Shown here: positions 12,926 through 24,965 of the stretch, in pieces
How positions within the stretch are numbered: position 1 is the first letter of the stretch
Layout: every line of letters starts with the position of its first letter
The notes under the pieces: model-generated
Told to the model about the DNA's origin: nothing
Databases searched by the model: none
Seen by the model: the letters and a program-made list of their open reading frames with translations, nothing else
DNA from: Portunus trituberculatus
Taxonomy: Eukaryota; Arthropoda; Malacostraca; Decapoda; Portunidae
DNA: 64,000 bases
Direction of reading: 5' to 3'
Assembly: GCF_017591435.1 (NCBI RefSeq)
Contig: NC_059304.1
Location: forward strand, 25,582,326 to 25,646,325
Position numbers and translations under genes: made by a program

Positions 12926-13776
12926 CTAGCTAATATTTCTTCTATCCCTACTTGTGATCTCATTTTGACTTTTAGAGGTCTTGGTTTCCTCACTATATTT
13001 GCCCAGCCTATATATTTCTTCTATTTCTTTATCAAGACTCTGTTCTTTATCTTGCACTACATAGATAATTTCTTTAACCATTTCTTTCTCCTCCTTCACA
13101 AATTTCACTGGGTTCTTTTTTTCTTCTAGTCCATATATAACCATACATTTCTTTTTGTCCACCGTATCTCACTAATTCTTCCTTTTCTTTGATCACCTGT
13201 ATAACTGTGTCCTTAGTTTTCTCCTTTATTTGTTGCCTAACTACTTCAGCGAAATTGACTTTTTCTTCTTCTCGTTCCTTTTTTCAATCTTTTTTCTATT
13301 CATCCAGTCTCCTTTCACTCATCTCTTTGACTGTCTCTAAATTGGAGTCCAGCTTTTCCTGCAGCCCTTGTAATGCAGCTTCATAATTTGTACATTTGCC
13401 CTTTAGGGTGCTATTCTCCTTTTATTTCCTCTAGTTTTTTCATCTCATGGTTCATCTTAACAGTACTTTCTAAGTTTAAACATCTCTCTCTCAGTTCTAG
13501 ATTCTCGGTAATCAGCTGGTCCTGCTTTTCGAACATGACGGCGACCATCTCCTTCAAGGCTTTAAGTTCCTTATCCATAATGATGATCCTTCTCATGTTA
13601 ACTCTATCCTCCTTAAAGCCCAAAAACTCCCTCTCTTTACTCCAGTCACCCAGCTGTCTCAATCCTAGGGGTGTTTCTATAATCTCAATTCTAGCTCCCC
13701 TCGGTCTCGCTCCCAGTCCTTTGTTTACACATCGGGCAGTGCCAACCGCGCCATCCATGGCGTCATCCTCCTCCAT
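12926..13776 (-). pseudogene. R2 ORF1: N-terminal coiled coil and RRM-like domain
   Basis: The open stretch 13776-13411 starts with an acidic MEEDDAMDGAVG, a glycine/arginine-rich segment and a heptad-rich helix (KEMVAVMFEKQDQLITENLEL). After frameshifts, 13162-12926 carries DKKKCMVIYGLEEKKNP and EIYRLGKY. This module (VIxGxxE, then RLGK, then RPIKxKLKS) recurs in R5, R7, R9, R11 and R14 and resembles the RNA-binding RRM-like domain of L1/CR1 ORF1 proteins. That match is by family knowledge; no search was run. The likely role is RNA chaperone/RNP formation. Confidence 0.7.
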
Positions 13777-13924
13777 ACTCCTTTCGACCTCAAAATTTAA
13801 GCAAATTCAATAAGTCTTTGGAGACAGAACCACTAAGCTAACCCCCTGCCCCCCTGTAGCATCACCAGGTCTGCTGGGTTCCTCTCCAGAATTGGCAGCG
13901 TATCACACCGGAGCTCTGGTTTTA

Positions 13925-13929
13925 CGTCC
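13925..13929 (-). promoter_or_regulatory. GGACG near the 5' end of R2
   Basis: The - strand reads GGACG at +18 to +22 from the junction with R3. The same pentamer lies at +19 to +25 in R7, R9 and R14. It fits the downstream promoter element consensus RGWYV known from jockey-like internal promoters, although that element normally sits at about +28. The exact transcription start is hidden by the neighbouring AC sequence. Confidence 0.4.
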
Positions 13930-13946
13930 GCTCACTTCAGCCGACA

Positions 13947-14061
13947 GTGTATTTTACCTAGTTGTAGTTTTACAGGGCCTGGGCTTTATGCCCGTGTGGC
14001 CCCGTCTCCATATCTACACTTATCCAATCTTACTTTAAAAGTATGCACACTCGTTGCAGAC
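13947..14061 (-). mobile_element. 3' end of non-LTR retrotransposon R3
   Basis: The last 115 bases of a family member most like R11: the C-terminal motif VHTFKVRLDKCRYGDGATRA, stop, and tail GGTAAAATACAC. The 3' stem ACGGGGCC/GGCCCTGT is intact. Its tail touches the first base of R2. Its upstream part is cut by the inverted poly-A element. Confidence 0.85.
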
Positions 14062-14540
14062 AAAGAATTTACTATAGTCAGAGTAGTTAGGGGAGAAATA
14101 GATAGCACAGATAAATGTAGATAGAGAGTGACTATTGTGTATAAGCCTGGTGGAAAACTTGGAAGATTCAGGGGCGTGGGCACGAGAGCAAGTTAAGTCA
14201 TGGTGCACATAGATGCAACATCCAGCTTTGGAACGAAAATGACAATAGAGAAAGTAGGAGGAAACTATTCTGTCCAACTCTCTAATTCAAGTGTTAACCA
14301 GTAGTCTCAATCATTCATATCCTTTCTCTGGTAAACTCTGGAACTCCCTGCCTGCTTCTGTATTTCCATGTTTCTATGACTTGACATCTTTTTAAGAGAG
14401 TGGTCTCAAGACATTTGTCCCTGAATTTTGGTTAATTCTCATGTCTTTTAAGAGAAGTGGCAACTCAGTGGGCCTTTTTTTTTTTTATTCCATATTTTGT
14501 TGCCCTTGGCCATTTGTCCCTGCATAAAAAAAAAAAAAAA
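14062..14540 (+). mobile_element. Poly-A non-LTR element P2 with 5' inversion
   Basis: From 14262 to 14540 the + strand carries the 3' end of the same family as P1 (ILSNSLIQVL-like tail, GKLWNSLPASVF) and a poly-A run at 14527-14540. From 14262 down to 14062 the opposite strand carries the endonuclease start of the same family (FRSKAGCCIYVHHDLTCSRA). A 3' segment joined to an inverted 5' segment is the hallmark of twin priming. The middle of the element is absent. No target duplication was found. Confidence 0.72.
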
Positions 14541-15823
14541 TAGTTCTGGCTTAAAGAAGTCTGGGAATTTCGTACACAACTGCTAGCAGGCCTTGTGGAA
14601 CTTGTGGTGAGGTGTGTTGTCCTCCAGGATGGCGTGCATTTCATCACTGCCGGTGTAGTCCTCAGGCTTCCGTAGCAATGTGCAGACGTCAATATCTAGC
14701 TTGTGTATAGCTGTCCAGCCCAGCAGGTTGAGAAGAGGGAGAGTACAGATGTTGAAAGTCATCTCTGCTTCCTGTGCTGTAGAGTTAACTGAGGAAGTCA
14801 TATTGTTGAACGCACCCACAACTGGTATACATAAATGCACCTGTAGCCGAAACATAGCAAATTTGAGCTGGCTGTATTGTAGGTTTTCTGAGCATTCCCC
14901 ATATTTGCTTAGAGCAAAAGTTATCCTTGGCACCACAGTCTACCTCGAAACTGAACAACTTTCCATTCAGCTGCACCTGTTGTAGCACTGGATCATCACT
15001 AAGGATACTTCTCACAACTTGTACAGTCTGTATTGCTGTATTGCTAGCAGGCGCTTTACTTTTCTTATGTAAACACTTTTCTGCAATATGCCCCTTCCTC
15101 TGTCAGAAATGGCATGTAGAGTTGATGAACTGATAATCCTTTACAACATGGTTTGTTTTACCACACTGAAGACACATTCCCTTAGGAAACAAGTATGACC
15201 AATTGCTAGTTCCCTTCTGCCCTGATCATGATGCCTTCTTTTGTCTCATCTTGAGGACAGGTTTTGTAGCAGAAGCCTTCACACTGTGTACAGTCTCTTC
15301 AGCCACTTTTGCCGCATCTTCAATCTCCACCGCTACTTGCACAGCTTTACTGAATGTTAGTTCATCATCACTTACTTTAAACACTGCTTTCAACACTGTC
15401 TCATTACCCACTGAACATATGAGATGTGTATTCATAGCTTCATCTTGAGGATTCTTTATTGATGCAAAATCACAGGTAGTGGTGTCTTGGTGTATACTTG
15501 CTGCCAGCTCCAAAACTGTCTCGCCAGGTTTGTGTTGCATGTCCGACCAGAACTTGAAGTGTTCTTGCATGATGAATCATTTGCAGTTGAACTGCTCTCT
15601 CATGAACTGGGCAGTTACTTCCATGCTGCAGGTGTTGATGTCCTCAGGAGGTGTTTGCTGAGCCATCAGGGTACTAAAGAACTTGTAGATGTCTGGAGTT
15701 TGGTTCGTAAGAAATACTTGAGCAACCTTGTCCTCGGGGATTGAATTGGCACCAGCAAACATGCTAAACCTGTCATAGTAGTCCTTCTAGAGTTTCAACG
15801 TGGGATCAAGTTGGGCGGGATTC
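14541..15823 (-). pseudogene. Ty3/gypsy-like gag and protease relic G1
   Basis: On the - strand gag starts near 15823 (MNPAQLDPTLKL, then an in-frame TAG) and runs through NSIPEDKVAQVFLTNQTPDIYKF (15762-15577) and KFWSDMQHKPGETVLELAASI (15570-15226). Two CCHC zinc knuckles follow near 15165-15060. The first has lost its last Cys, and the second has TGA in place of its second Cys. The protease is seen at 15015-14785 as FEVDCGAKDNFC, where DTGA is expected. The sequence stops near 14575 just before the RT, with HAILEDNTPHHKF. Integrase and LTRs are not seen. It is a broken fragment. Confidence 0.78.
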
Positions 15824-17710
<1,887 letters not shown>

Positions 17711-17937
17711 TTTTTCTAATTTTCTTTTATAGGAAAGTTAGTCTTGTATGGCAGAAAATATGAAAAGAAAAACACTGCTTAATGAATATCATCCATTGAT
17801 TGACACTTTAACACTAGCAAAATGCTCTCCATTGCCACCAACAAAATACTTTCCATGATAGTCTATACCTTACTGTCTTGAACCATCAAGAAGCTGTATT
17901 CTTAACCCCAACTCACTTTTTCTCCTTCCCACTCCAG
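17711..17937. other. RIC1 intron end, no element seen
   Basis: Unique-looking sequence. It ends in a pyrimidine-rich stretch (TTTTTCTCCTTCCCACTCCAG) that serves as the 3' splice site of the next exon. Confidence 0.7.
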
Positions 17938-18210
17938 TATACATGTGTGGACGAGGCTGGACAGTTGGTGGGTGTAGCAGGGCGGAATGGGGTCACCCAC
18001 TATTCCTTGCGGTTAAGACGGTGGCACCTGTTTGGCAATGAGAGCCAGGAGCGAGACTTTGTGGTAACAGGAGGACTGCTGTGGTGGAGGTCAACATGGC
18101 TGGTTCTCGGGGCCTACAACATCCCTGCTAACACAGATGAACTGAGGCTGTATCCACGTGATCACAAGTTGGACAACTCCTTCCTTACTACTGTTCCTCA
18201 ACCTGCACAG
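17938..18210 (+). CDS. RIC1: RIC1 internal exon (91 codons)
   Basis: RIC1 is a large beta-propeller/solenoid protein of the RIC1-RGP1 complex, which activates Rab6 in Golgi traffic. The exon is bounded by CCACTCCAG before 17938 and GTGAATAG from 18211, and is 273 bases long in phase 0. Conserved family stretches are GVAGRNGVTHYSL, the RRWHLFGNESQE segment, DFVVTGGLLWW and LGAYNIPANTDELRLYPR, followed by KLDNSF. These line up with the human region around HYSLLTKKWKLFGN and IVTGGLAWW. The open frame extends a little beyond both splice sites, which are chosen because the protein match ends there. Confidence 0.85.
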
Positions 18211-19172
18211 GTGAATAGAGCACTTTGGTATGATTGTATTGTTATTTATCTTTCTGATGATGCTGTTTCTCCAGGAGTTTGCCCCTGTGAAGGTGGTCAT
18301 AGAAGAGCATCCCATTCCTTATCAAAGCATTCCCATCTTGCTTATCCTTGTATAGGTATTCCCTGATATACAATTGGGTTGCATTCTTGAAAATCCAATT
18401 GTAAAGCGATAGGTTGCATAGCACACCAGATTGAATACAAAAAGATAATGCTTTCAAATCCTTTATATATGTGCTCCCTAAGACCTATAAAAACCATGAA
18501 ATATATGTAAATGCAGTTATTGCCTAAAGTAATGAAACACATGCTACATAGATAGAATAAAAAGAATAAAGCAGTAAAATGAAAATAAATAAGAATAATT
18601 TTTGTACTTTCACTTTTATCTATATTATATTGATACTACCACCAAAATAGCTCTTTACTGTTTTTATTAACAAGAAAAATCAGTGCAGGTACTCAGCAAT
18701 TATGGATGAGATGAATGAAGACAATGAAGTAGCTGTGCAGCTTGATGTACTGAACATATATGGAGAAAAAAAGAAAGAGGGGAATCATTACATCACTGAC
18801 CATTCTCAGGGTCATTCATTGGGTGTCACATGGCCACACTTCATCTCATAAACATGGGATTGGCTGTGTATCACAAAACTCTCCAATATCTTAAGACTTA
18901 GGATATCTCATGCCTACTAGTAAATGTGGATGGTAATGGTTGGCTAGTTTGATCAGAGGTGTTCTATTTATATATCTTTCACACCATTTCAGAGATAATG
19001 GAGAGGTGAGTTTCTTTTGCTGTCTTCCAGCATTCACCATACTTTAGTTCATTATGACGAGTGAATGTGCTTGGATTGTGTTCATGAATAGTATTACATA
19101 TATTATTTTCCATATGGTCATGTTTGTGTATGTGGAGAGTGGAAAGTTTCTTATGTGTGCCTGTCTCCCAAC

Positions 19173-19175
<3 letters not shown>
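18211..19175. other. RIC1 intron start, no supported element
   Basis: Nearly 1 kb of AT-rich intron. Near 18354-18415 the sequence GGTATTCCCTGATATACAATT resembles the ends of Tigger-type elements, but I found no matching right end. There are no coding frames of note. Confidence 0.5.

Positions 19176-19222
<47 letters not shown>
19176..19222. repeat. (AC)n microsatellite before R5
   Basis: 47 bases of AC. It is not preceded by any retrotransposon tail, so it looks like an ordinary microsatellite into which the first element of the array inserted. Confidence 0.95.
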
Positions 19223-19224
<2 letters not shown>

Positions 19225-22200
19225 TCATAGAAGAGAAGATTGCTGAGAAAGTGGTGAAGGTTATTAAGTCAAATGAGACATTGGTGAGGGAAACTGTAGA
19301 CAAAAAGAGATGTGTGGTGATATTTGGTGTGGAGGAGGATAAGACACCGAGTAAAATGGAGAGAGAGAAAAACATAAAAAAGGTGATAAATAATATCATT
19401 AATGTGGTGCAGGAGGAGGGAAAAGACCTAGTACAAGAAATAGAGGACTTCCATAGAATTGGAAAGTTCACAGGAGAAGGTATGAGGCCAATAAGAATCA
19501 AACTTAAGTCACAAAAGGATGTAGATGAATTGGTGGAGAAGTCATGGAGGCTAGCCCAGCAGGAAACAACAAGGAAGATTTGGTTGAGAAGAGATCTCGG
19601 TGAAAAGGAAAGAGAAATGTTAAATGAGTTGAGAAAGGAGGCTTTGAAAAAAATGAAGAGAGGACAGAAGAGGAGAAGAAAGAGTTTTTCTGGAGAATCT
19701 TGGATATGAGACTGAGGAAGTGGTTCATAACCCAGAAAAGTACAGCAAGAAAGGACTAAAGAAACTTACGTATGAGCGAATGTAATGTATTCCAACATAA
19801 ATGGAGTGATATCGGGATTTTAGAACTCAACGATTACTTGAGGGACAAGAACCCAGATATTGTGGGTCTTACTGAAACAAAACTGAGAGAGGGAGAAGAC
19901 CTGATGATGGTTGGAGAAGGAAATATAATGTTTGGAAAAGAAATAGAGTAGGTAAGATGGGAGGAGGAGTGATGTTGCTGGTTAAAAAGATATAAAGGTG
20001 GATCAAGTGAAAGAAGGTATGGGAAAGGCAGAAGTGCTAAAGATCAGAGCAGAAACTAATGAAGGAAAAAGAGGCACTACATAGTGGTGTACGTACCACC
20101 TAAGACAAATGCATGGTCAGTACAGGAATATGAAGAAATGATAAGTGATACAGGAACATGTCTGGAAGAAATGTTGGGTGGCTGTGAACGAACTATAATG
20201 ATGGGAGATTTTAATTGTAAAGAGGTGTGTTGGGAGGACTGGTCAATGGAAGGATCAGAGACAACATGGGAAATACACTATTGACACTGGCAATGGAAAA
20301 TGTGTTAACTCAGTGGGTCAAAGAAGATACTAGGTTTGGAGGAGAGGGAGCATCGTCAAGACTGGACTTGGTCTTTAGTACAGAGCCAATGGTCATTGAG
20401 GAGATGAGGGTGGAGTGCCCTTTAGCAAAGAGTGATCATGCAGTTTTGGAGTTCAAGGTGATAGATGAAGAGAAATCTAGAAGAAATGAAGAATATAAAG
20501 TGGGAAGATGGAATTATGCCAAGACAGATTTTGGAAACCTAAAGAAATTCTTTCAAGAGACAAATTGGATGAAATTCAAGAGTGCTAAGGAGCAAATGAA
20601 AAGTGGAAGGAATTTATAAAAATATACAAAGAAGGTGAGAAAAATTTGTACCAATAAGACAACATAGAGAAGTTGGAAAGCAGGACTGGTTTAACGATAG
20701 ATGTGAAAAGGCTAGAACAAGAAAAGAGGATGCATGGAAGAGGTGGAGAAGGAAAAGACGGATTAAGCAGTGGGAAAGTTACAAAAGAGCAAGAAATGAA
20801 TATGTGTTGATTAGAAGAGAAGAAAGAAAGAAACAAGAAAAGGATATAATTGATAAATGTAAAGACCAACCAAGGCTTTTTTACAGACATGTGAACAACA
20901 ACAAAAATAGAGAAAGTATTGAAAGTTTAGAAGTAAATGGAGTATGCAGTGAAGATCCCAGGAAATGGCAGAGGCTATGAATGGATGCTTTCGGAAGGTA
21001 TTCACAAAGGAGACTGCTTTTGACAAACCACTGGTAATGGAACAGAAAGGGATTATGAAGGAGTTTCAAGTAACTGTGGAGGAGATCAAGAATATGATGG
21101 GGAGTTTAGAAGTGAGAAAAGCTGTGGGACCTGATGGGGTATCAGGATGGATTTTAAGAGAATGCAGGAGCAACTGGCAGAAAAAGTTTGTGAAGTAATT
21201 GATGCCTCATTAAGGGAAGGTGTAGTGCCCCAAGACTGGAAAAGAGCTAACATTGTCCCAATTTATAAATCAGGTAACAAGAGAGACCCATTGAACTATA
21301 GACCAGTGTCACTTACAAGTGTGGTAGCTAAGATGTGTGAGAGGGTGGTGAAGAATAGATGGACAGACTTCTTGGAGAAAATGACATACTTTGTGAGTGT
21401 CAATTTGGTTTTAGAAAAGGGCGTTCATGCACGACAAACCTGATATGTTACTATTCGAGGGTGATAGATGTAATACAGGAAAGAGATGGTTGGGCTGATG
21501 GAATATATCTGGATTTAAAAAAGGCCTTTGATAAGGTACCACACCGGAGACTGATCTGGAAACTTGAAATGGTAGGAGTGCATGGCAGTTTACTAAAATG
21601 GATGGAAGACTTTTGGTAGGAAGAGAAATGAGAACAATAATTAAGGACAGACCATCAGAATGGGGCTTGGTGGAGAGTGGAGTTCCACAGGGATCAGTGT
21701 TGGCACCAGTAATGTTCGCGGTCTACATAAATGACATGGTGGATGGGGTGTCCAGTTATGTGAGCCTATTTGCAGACGATGCAAAATTGTTAAGAAAAGT
21801 GAGATGTGACAAAGATTGCGAACTACTCCAGGAAGACTTGGACAGAATATGGAAATGGAGCTGTACATGGCAAATGGAGTTCAACACGACAAAATGCAAG
21901 AAATTAGAGTTTGGCAAGAGTGAAAGAAGAATCAGGAGTATGTACAAGATAGGAAATGAAGACATAAAACCAGTCATGAAGAAAAAGACCTTGGGGTGAC
22001 AATTACCAATGACCTATCGCCAGAGAGACATATAAACAAAATAATTGGAGAAGTATTGAACTTATTGAGGAACATAAGAGTGGCGTTCAGATATTTAGAT
22101 GAAGAAATGATGAAGAAAATAATTACTGCAATGATAAGACCAAGGCTTGAATATGCAACAATACAGTGGGCTCGAACTTAAAGAAACACATAAGGAAACT

Positions 22201-22619
22201 AGAGAAAGTACAGAGGGCTGCAACAAAATGGTGCCTGACTTAAGAGATTTGACTTATGAAGACAGACTGAACAGAATGCAACTTCCGACCCTGGAAAACA
22301 GAAGAGAAAGGGAGACCTGATAGCAATATACAGAGTGATGATTGGCATGGAAAAATGGATAGGGAAGATCTGTGTATGTGGAATGAAAGAATGTCGAGAG
22401 GGCATGGGAAAAACTAAAATGGCCACTTATAGGAGAGATGTGAAAAATATAGCTTCCTCATAGAAGGGTGGAAGCATGGAATAGTTTAGACGTGGAAGTG
22501 GTCAACGCAAGGAATATTCATGATTTTAAGAAAAGCTGGACATTAGTAGATATGGAGACGGGACAACACGAGCATAGCTCTTTTCCGTATGTTACAATTA
22601 GGTAAATACAATTAGGTAA

Positions 22620-22623
<4 letters not shown>
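19223..22623 (+). mobile_element. Non-LTR retrotransposon R5, 5' truncated, subfamily A
   Basis: Starts inside ORF1 and runs to the tail. ORF1: the RRM-like part at 19223-19709 (KKRCVVIFGVEEDKTPSK, DFHRIGKF, RPIRIKLKSQKDVDELVEK), then FFWRILDMRLRKW in a shifted frame. Endonuclease: GDFNCKEV near 20206, SSRLDLVFSTEP near 20355, AKSDHAVLEF near 20428. RT: VRKAVGPDGVSGW, KKAFDKVPH, SGVPQGSVLAPVMF and FADDAKLLRKV (about 21770). The tail is two copies of AATTAGGTAAATAC followed by (AC)n. It has several single-base frameshifts, two of them shared with R6 and R10. Confidence 0.88.

Positions 22624-22674
<51 letters not shown>
22624..22674. repeat. (AC)n between R5 and R6
   Basis: About 51 bases of AC joining the tail of R5 to the truncated 5' end of R6. 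Confidence 0.96.
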
Positions 22675-22676
<2 letters not shown>

Positions 22677-24645
22677 AAGACAACATAGAGAAGTTGGAAA
22701 GCAGGACTGGTTTAACGATAGATGTGAAAAGGCTAGAACAAGAAAAGAGGATGCATGGAAGAGGTGGAGAAGGAAAAGACGGATTAAGCAGTGGGAAAGT
22801 TACAAAAGAGCAAGAAATGAATATGTGTTGATTAGAAGAGAAGAAAGAAAGAAACAAGAAAAGGATATAATTGATAAATGTAAAGACCAACCAAGGCTTT
22901 TTTACAGACATGTGAACAACAACATCAAAAATAGAGAAAGTATTGAAAGTTTAGAAGTAAATGGAGTATGCAGTGAAGATCCCAGGAAATGGCAGAGGCT
23001 ATGAATGGATGCTTTGAAGGTATTCACAAAGGAGACTGCTTTTGACAAACCACTGGTAATGGAACAGAAAGGGATTATGAAGGAGTTTCAAGTAACGGTG
23101 GAGGAGATCAAGAACATGATGGGGAGTTTAGAAGTGAGAAAAGCTGTGGGACCTGATGGGGTATCAGGATGGATTTTAAGAGAATGCAGGAGCAATTGGC
23201 AGAAAAAGTTTGTGAAGTAATTGATGCCTCATTAAGGGAAGGTGTAGTGCCCCAAGACTGGAAAAGAGCTAACATTGTCCCAATCTATAAATCAGGTAAC
23301 AAGAGAGACCCATTGAACTATAGACCAGTGTCACTTACAAGTGTGGTAGCTAAGATGTGTGAGAGGGTGGTGAAGACTAGATGGACAGACTTCTTGGAGA
23401 AAATGACATACTTTGTGAGTGTCAATTTGGTTTTAGGAAAGGGCGTTCATGCACGACAAACCTGATATGTTACTATTCGAGGGTGATAGATGTAATACAG
23501 GAAAGAGATGGTTGGGCTGATGGAATATATCTGGATTTAAAAAAGGCCTTTGATAAGGTACCACACCAGAGACTGATCTGGAAACTTGAAATGGTAGGAG
23601 GAGTGCATGGCAGTTTACTAAAATGGATGGAAGACTTTTGGTAGGAAGAGAAATGAGAACAATAATTAAGGACAGACCATCAGAATGGGGATTGGTGGAG
23701 AGTGGAGTTCCACAGGGATCAGTGTTGGCACCAGTAATGTTCGCAGTCTACATAAATGACATGGTGGATGGGGTGTCCAGTTATGTGAGCCTATTTGCAG
23801 ACGATGCAAAATTGTTAGAAAAGTGAGATGTGACAAAGATTGCGAACTACTCCAGGAAGACTTGGACAGAATATGGAAATGGAGCTGTACATGGCAAATG
23901 GAGTTCAACACGACAAAATGCAAGAAAATAGAGTTTGGCAAGAGTGAAAGAAGAATCAGGAGTATGTACAAGATAGGAAATGAAGACATAAAACCAGTCA
24001 TGAAGAAAAGACCTTGGGGTGACAATTACCAATGACCTATCGCCAGAGAGACATATAAACAAAATAATTGGAGAAGTATTGAACTTATTGAGGAACATAA
24101 GAGTGGCGTTCAGATATCTAGATGAAGAAATGATGAAGAAAATAATTATTGCAATGATAAGACCGAGGCTTGAATATGCAACAATACAGTGGGCTCGAAC
24201 TTAAAGAAACACATAAGGAAACTAGAGAAAGTACAGAGGGCTGCAACAAAATGGTGCCTGACTTAAGAGATTTGACTTATGAAGACAGACTGAAAAGAAT
24301 GCAACTTCCAACCCTGGAAAACAGAAGAGAAAGGGGAGACCTGATAGCAATATACAGAGTGATGATTGGCATGGAAAAATGGATAGGGAAGATCTGTGTA
24401 TGTGGAATGGAAGAATGTCGAGAGGGCATGGGAAAAACTAAAATGGCCACTTATAGGAGAGATGTGAAAATATAGCTTCCCTCATAGAAGGGTGGAAGCA
24501 TGGAATAGTTTAGACGTGGAAGTGGTCAACGCAAGGAATATTCATGATTTTAAGAAAAAGCTGGACATTAATAGATATGGAGACGGGACAACACGAGCAT
24601 AGCTCTTTTCCCGTATGTTACAATTAGGTAAATACAATTAGGTAA

Positions 24646-24649
<4 letters not shown>
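22675..24649 (+). mobile_element. Non-LTR retrotransposon R6, 5' truncated, subfamily A
   Basis: Nearly identical to R5 but begins at the base matching R5 position 20655, after the endonuclease. RT motifs: VRKAVGPDGVSGW (23120-23170), KRANIVPIYKSGNKRDPLNY, FGFRKGRSC, LDLKKAFDKVPHQ, SGVPQGSVLAPVMFAVYIND and FADDAKLL. The same two single-base losses seen in R5 break the frame, at 23632-23640 (LLKWMEDF then W and stop) and near 24197 (TIQWAR then T and stop). The tail is doubled AATTAGGTAAATAC plus (AC)n. Confidence 0.88.
24583..24614 (+). ncRNA. 3' stem-loop of R6 (ACGGGA/TCCCGT)
   Basis: Arms at 24583-24588 and 24609-24614 pair perfectly over 6 bases. The ORF2 stop TAG lies in the loop. The same structure is in R4, R5 (4 pairs) and R10. 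In other subfamilies the third pair is A-T instead of G-C, so the pairing is kept while the sequence changes. Probably it is recognised by the RT during target-primed reverse transcription. Confidence 0.65.

Positions 24650-24678
<29 letters not shown>
24650..24678. repeat. (AC)n between R6 and R7
   Basis: Short AC tract that ends at the true 5' end of R7. Confidence 0.96.
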
Positions 24679-24680
<2 letters not shown>

Positions 24681-24696
24681 CGCCGTCGCTGAGAGA

Positions 24697-24701
24697 GGAC
24701 G
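24697..24701 (+). promoter_or_regulatory. GGACG near the 5' end of R7
   Basis: GGACG at +19 to +23 from the end of the (AC)n tract. It occupies nearly the same place in R9, R14 and R2, although the surrounding bases differ. Candidate downstream promoter element of an internal promoter. Confidence 0.4.
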
Positions 24702-24965
24702 GCTTGTCTCTGGCTGTGGATGGGAAGAAGGAAAATACCTATGGTGTTGCAGGGCCTGGGTAACTCTAAGTTAGTGTCCTGTTAATGTCTAACTGTCGCT
24801 TAGTGTTGAAAGTGAGGGATATGGAGAGTGATCCCTGAGAGGAGAGTGTGGGCGGTGATTGTTTTGGCCGTAATCAGCTGACGATAACAAAAATGGCGTC
24901 TAGACAAGCCAGAGACTTTGAAGGTTTTATAACTACGCCAAAAGGACTGGAGAAATTGGATATGG

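Larger units (their letters stand above)
9099..13946 (-). mobile_element. Full-length non-LTR retrotransposon R2 (GGTAAATAC-tailed family)
   Basis: On the - strand the order is a 5' UTR from 13946, ORF1 from the ATG at 13776, an endonuclease region, RT, the C-terminal domain, and the GGTAAATAC end at 9099. Tigger element T3 (11875-12653) splits the endonuclease. Without it the element is about 4.07 kb, the expected full length judged from R7, R9 and R11. Its 5' end is joined directly to the 3' tail of R3. GGACG lies 18-22 bases from the 5' end. The closing stem ACAGG/CCTGT is present at the 3' end. Frameshifts in all domains make it inactive. Confidence 0.87.

Noticed and set aside
18211..18366. 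Continuation of the open frame past the RIC1 exon
   Set aside because: The frame stays open to 18366, but similarity to RIC1 ends exactly at the GT at 18211 and resumes at 46215.
18354..18420. Tigger-like terminal sequence
   Set aside because: No matching opposite end or TA pair could be found, so it is not listed as an element.
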